A stretch of 7,995 nt of DNA from Egerieenecus merdigallinarum (lineage in GTDB: Bacteria > Bacillota > Clostridia > Christensenellales > Aristaeellaceae): positions 1 through 7,995 of the forward strand of contig DVHS01000031.1 in NCBI GenBank assembly GCA_018711985.1, written 5' to 3'. Each line of letters opens with the position of its first letter. Within the stretch, counting starts at the first letter, position 1. Below are positions 6,515 to 7,995 of the stretch, in pieces. Below the pieces are notes generated by a model, which was not told where the DNA came from, searched no databases, and saw only the letters and a list, made by a program, of their open reading frames with translations. Both the position numbers and the translations under genes were made by a program.

Positions 6515-6527
6515 CATTTGCCGCTCC

Positions 6528-6556
6528 AAAAAGCCCGCCTGTGGCATATGGCGGGC
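6528..6556 (-). terminator. Intrinsic terminator of the regulator gene, first of a tandem pair
   Basis: On the - strand GCCCGCC (6556-6550) pairs with GGCGGGC (6539-6533) across a 10-base loop and is followed directly by TTTTT (6532-6528). It is about 150 bases downstream of the regulator stop codon. The sequence between them (6557-6708) shows no convincing gene; it includes only a bulged inverted repeat at 6568-6576/6596-6603. Confidence 0.7.
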
Positions 6557-6708
6557 CACGTTTTCCTCCCGGGCCTTGGGCGAGCGCGCGGAAACAGGCC
6601 GGGCTTCCGCATCCGCCCCTGCAGGCCACAGGTTTGGGCTGCTCGTTGGGGCTGTGTCCAATTCCCGCTCCCCCATGGTGCTTTCATTCATTTGCAGCCG
6701 TTCTACGC

Positions 6709-7689
6709 TCAGGAGCGGGCCCCTACGCTGCTAACCGAGGCCCGCCATACCACCCGCGCCTGAATTTTGAAGGTCTCGTAGCTCTGGGCCCCCTCAATGT
6801 TGGCAATGAGGTGCTGCGCCGCAAGGTACCCGCGCTCATAGTTGGGGATAGCCACGGTGGTCAGGCCCAGCATCTCAGCCAGAGGGGTATCGTCAAAGCC
6901 TGTTACGGCCACATCTTCGGGAATGCGCACACCGGCCTCCCGGAAGGCGCGCATGGCGCCAATGGCCATGTTGTCGTTGGCGCAGACCAGCGCCTGCGGC
7001 AGCCGCTCGCCGATCAGCAGCAGCTTTGCCGCCTGGTAGCCGCTTTTTTCCCGGTAATCGCCTGTGAGGTAGCTTTCGGAGTGAAAGGGGATGCCATTTT
7101 CCTTCAGCACATCCGTGAATGCCTGATAGCGCTCCCGGTTATCCAGCGTATTGATGCCACCCAGAAACGCATAGTCACGGTAGCCGCGCCGAACCAAGCC
7201 CTGCACCAGCTCGCGCATGGGCGGATAGTTGTTAACCAGCAAGCATTTGACATTGGGCTCATCCAGGATACGGTCCAATGCCACGATGGGATATCCCTTC
7301 TGGGCCTTGCGCTTGAGCAGCTGATCATTGCAGCTCTTATCCAGCATGATGCAGCCGCTGGTAAAGCTTTTGGACATAAAGCGGTCGCACGAGCCGCTGG
7401 TGCAGATAATTAGGTCATACTGCCGGGAATAGACGTAATCGCTGATGCCATGAATGATTTTAAGATAAAATTCGCGGTCAAAGTCGCTGAAATTGAACAG
7501 GATGGTCTTGCTCTCGCCGCCTTTGAGGGCGCGACCCGCGTGGTTGACCTGATAATCCATTTCCGCGCAAATGCGCAACACGCGTTCACGGGTGCTGTCG
7601 CTGACGTTTTTACGGCCGTTGAGCGCATTGGAAACCGTCGCCGTGGAAACGCCCGCTGCCTTTGCAATGTCCTTGATAACCACATTCAT
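6709..7689 (-). CDS. LacI-family transcriptional regulator of the sugar operon
   Basis: Counted from the ATG at 7689, the protein has 326 residues, normal for the family. An N-terminal helix-turn-helix, IKDIAKAAGVSTATVSNALN (5-24), is followed by the hinge helix VNHAGRALKG (48-57) and a periplasmic-binding-protein-like sugar-sensing domain. The core blocks ALVCANDNMAIGAMRAFREA (233-252) and VTGFDD (262-267) are typical. The end, VVWRASVSS, matches the usual C-terminal strand. The recognition helix has T16, A17 and N21 where LacI has Tyr, Gln and Arg, so its operator should differ from the classical one. The start at 7689 has AGGGGGGG placed 7 bases upstream. A GTG at 7722 would add 11 residues but lacks a ribosome site. 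Position and orientation suggest it represses the adjacent operon through the palindrome at 6341-6366 and is released by a sugar or sugar phosphate. It has its own promoter and two terminators. Confidence 0.93.
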   Translation of the reverse strand: MNVVIKDIAKAAGVSTATVSNALNGRKNVSDSTRERVLRICAEMDYQVNHAGRALKGGESKTILFNFSDFDREFYLKIIHGISDYVYSRQYDLIICTSGSCDRFMSKSFTSGCIMLDKSCNDQLLKRKAQKGYPIVALDRILDEPNVKCLLVNNYPPMRELVQGLVRRGYRDYAFLGGINTLDNRERYQAFTDVLKENGIPFHSESYLTGDYREKSGYQAAKLLLIGERLPQALVCANDNMAIGAMRAFREAGVRIPEDVAVTGFDDTPLAEMLGLTTVAIPNYERGYLAAQHLIANIEGAQSYETFKIQARVVWRASVSSVGARS

Positions 7690-7718
7690 TCGTACGCCCC
7701 CCCTAACTGGGCAGATCG

Positions 7719-7847
7719 TCACGGGAGAAAGTTGTACCGCGCTGCCTGTGCAATCAGCTGACAGACCTCGTCAAGCACAGAAAGGTTTCTGGGCAACGTG
7801 ATACAGCAAAAAAATGATTGGTTTCGGGTCAGCCCCGTTATGACCAT
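7719..7847 (-). CDS. Possible 42-residue small ORF in the leader of the regulator gene
   Basis: An ATG at 7847 opens a 42-codon frame that ends with a TGA at 7721-7719. A GAGAGG sequence lies 7 bases upstream of the ATG, a fair ribosome site. The C-terminal part, LSVLDEVCQLIAQAARYNFL (22-41), could form an amphipathic helix; the N-terminal half has paired cysteines (CC at 14-15). I recognise no family. The stop overlaps the GTG at 7722-7720 that is in frame with the regulator gene (GTGA), which would allow coupled translation. It lies fully inside the predicted leader, so it could be a leader peptide or mere chance. No homology or conservation evidence is available. Confidence 0.25.
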   Translation of the reverse strand: MVITGLTRNQSFFCCITLPRNLSVLDEVCQLIAQAARYNFLP

Positions 7848-7882
7848 TTGGGTACCTCTCTGCGGATGAATGGCCTAAATGG
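7844..7882 (-). repeat. Inverted repeat in the 5' leader of the regulator gene
   Basis: On the - strand CCATTTAGG (7882-7874) can pair with CCCAAATGG (7852-7844), 8 of 9 positions, across a 21-base loop. The first arm starts right after the -10 box at 7883. The second overlaps the ATG of the possible small ORF, so folding could hide that start. It might also be an operator-like DNA palindrome, but the spacing is long for one. Confidence 0.35.
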
Positions 7883-7911
7883 ATTATATCATGACCCGTG
7901 TAAGTTGGCAA
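7883..7911 (-). promoter_or_regulatory. Vegetative promoter of the LacI-family regulator gene
   Basis: Read on the - strand, TTGCCA (7911-7906) and TATAAT (7888-7883) are separated by exactly 17 bases. Transcription would begin near 7876, giving a leader of almost 190 bases before the regulator ATG at 7689. The operon operator palindrome is not repeated here, so autoregulation through the same site is not evident. Confidence 0.7.
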
Positions 7912-7995
7912 ACCTGCAAATGTGTAGCAAGGCTGCCTTGCAAAGGGAACTGGCGTTATTATAGGAGTGTCAAGCCTATGTAACACTGGTTTTGC
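7912..7995. other. Upstream flank with short palindromes, no gene seen
   Basis: This right edge carries a perfect inverted repeat GCAAGG-CTG-CCTTGC (7927-7941), 16 bases upstream of the regulator -35 box, and a second, ATAGG/CCTAT (7961-7965/7975-7979). Either could be a binding site for another regulator or part of a structure belonging to a gene beyond the edge. TTGACA and TATAAT also occur here on the - strand, but only 4 bases apart, so they do not make a promoter. Confidence 0.3.

Noticed and set aside
6428..6691. An 87-codon - strand frame between the regulator and the binding-protein gene, plus an overlapping 84-codon frame
   Set aside because: Neither has a ribosome binding site. Both run through the two terminators into the AT-rich region, and composition changes abruptly along them.
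6475..7413. A 312-codon + strand frame opposite the LacI-family gene
   Set aside because: It is an antisense shadow in codon register with the regulator. It begins in the AT-rich promoter zone and has no recognisable protein.
7950..7980. Promoter built from TTGACA and TATAAT on the - strand
   Set aside because: The two boxes are only 4 bases apart, and neither has a fitting partner at 16-18 bases.
7771..7986. A 71-codon - strand frame spanning the regulator promoter
   Set aside because: It covers the -35 and -10 boxes of a good promoter and has no ribosome site or protein-like pattern.
1..7995. CRISPR array, tRNA, rRNA, insertion sequence or phage genes
   Set aside because: No regularly spaced repeats, cloverleaf-like RNA, transposase or integrase were seen on either strand.

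Overview
The window reads as a chromosomal stretch from a moderately GC-rich Gram-positive bacterium, most likely a Clostridia-type Bacillota. Signs of this are strong GGAGG-type ribosome binding sites, near-consensus vegetative promoters with 17-bp spacers, intrinsic terminators, and a sugar ABC transporter operon with no ATPase gene of its own next to a GH65 phosphorylase. Nothing pins down the genus.

Layout from left to right: (i) 1-326, the 3' end of a beta-lactamase-fold serine hydrolase on the + strand. (ii) 327-969, a gene-free convergent interval unusually rich in inverted repeats. (iii) 970-6300, a minus-strand operon transcribed right to left: extracellular sugar-binding protein, two permeases and a GH65 disaccharide phosphorylase. 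(iv) 6301-6708, the operon control region, with two tandem terminators of the upstream gene, an AT-rich stretch, a promoter (TTGACG, 17 bp, TATAAT) and a palindromic operator at the predicted transcription start. (v) 6709-7689, a LacI-family regulator on the same strand. (vi) 7690-7995, the leader and promoter of the regulator, with a possible 42-codon small ORF.

How the genes likely work together: the binding protein captures a glucosyl disaccharide or short oligosaccharide and the two permeases import it, powered by an ATPase encoded elsewhere. The cytosolic GH65 enzyme then splits it with phosphate into beta-glucose 1-phosphate and the acceptor sugar. The LacI-family protein probably represses the operon through the palindrome just downstream of the -10 box until a sugar ligand releases it. 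A hairpin with a short T run between the binding-protein and permease genes probably makes the binding protein more abundant than the permeases. Neither a transporter ATPase nor a beta-phosphoglucomutase gene is in the window, so both must be supplied from elsewhere.

The family assignments are secure. The exact sugar is not: the GH65 enzyme lacks the His-Asn-Glu loop of characterised maltose phosphorylases. I did not find an unmistakably new kind of system. The less ordinary points are the unassigned substrate, the signal peptide without a lipobox, the layered control of the operon, the small ORF before the regulator and the hairpin-rich convergent interval.
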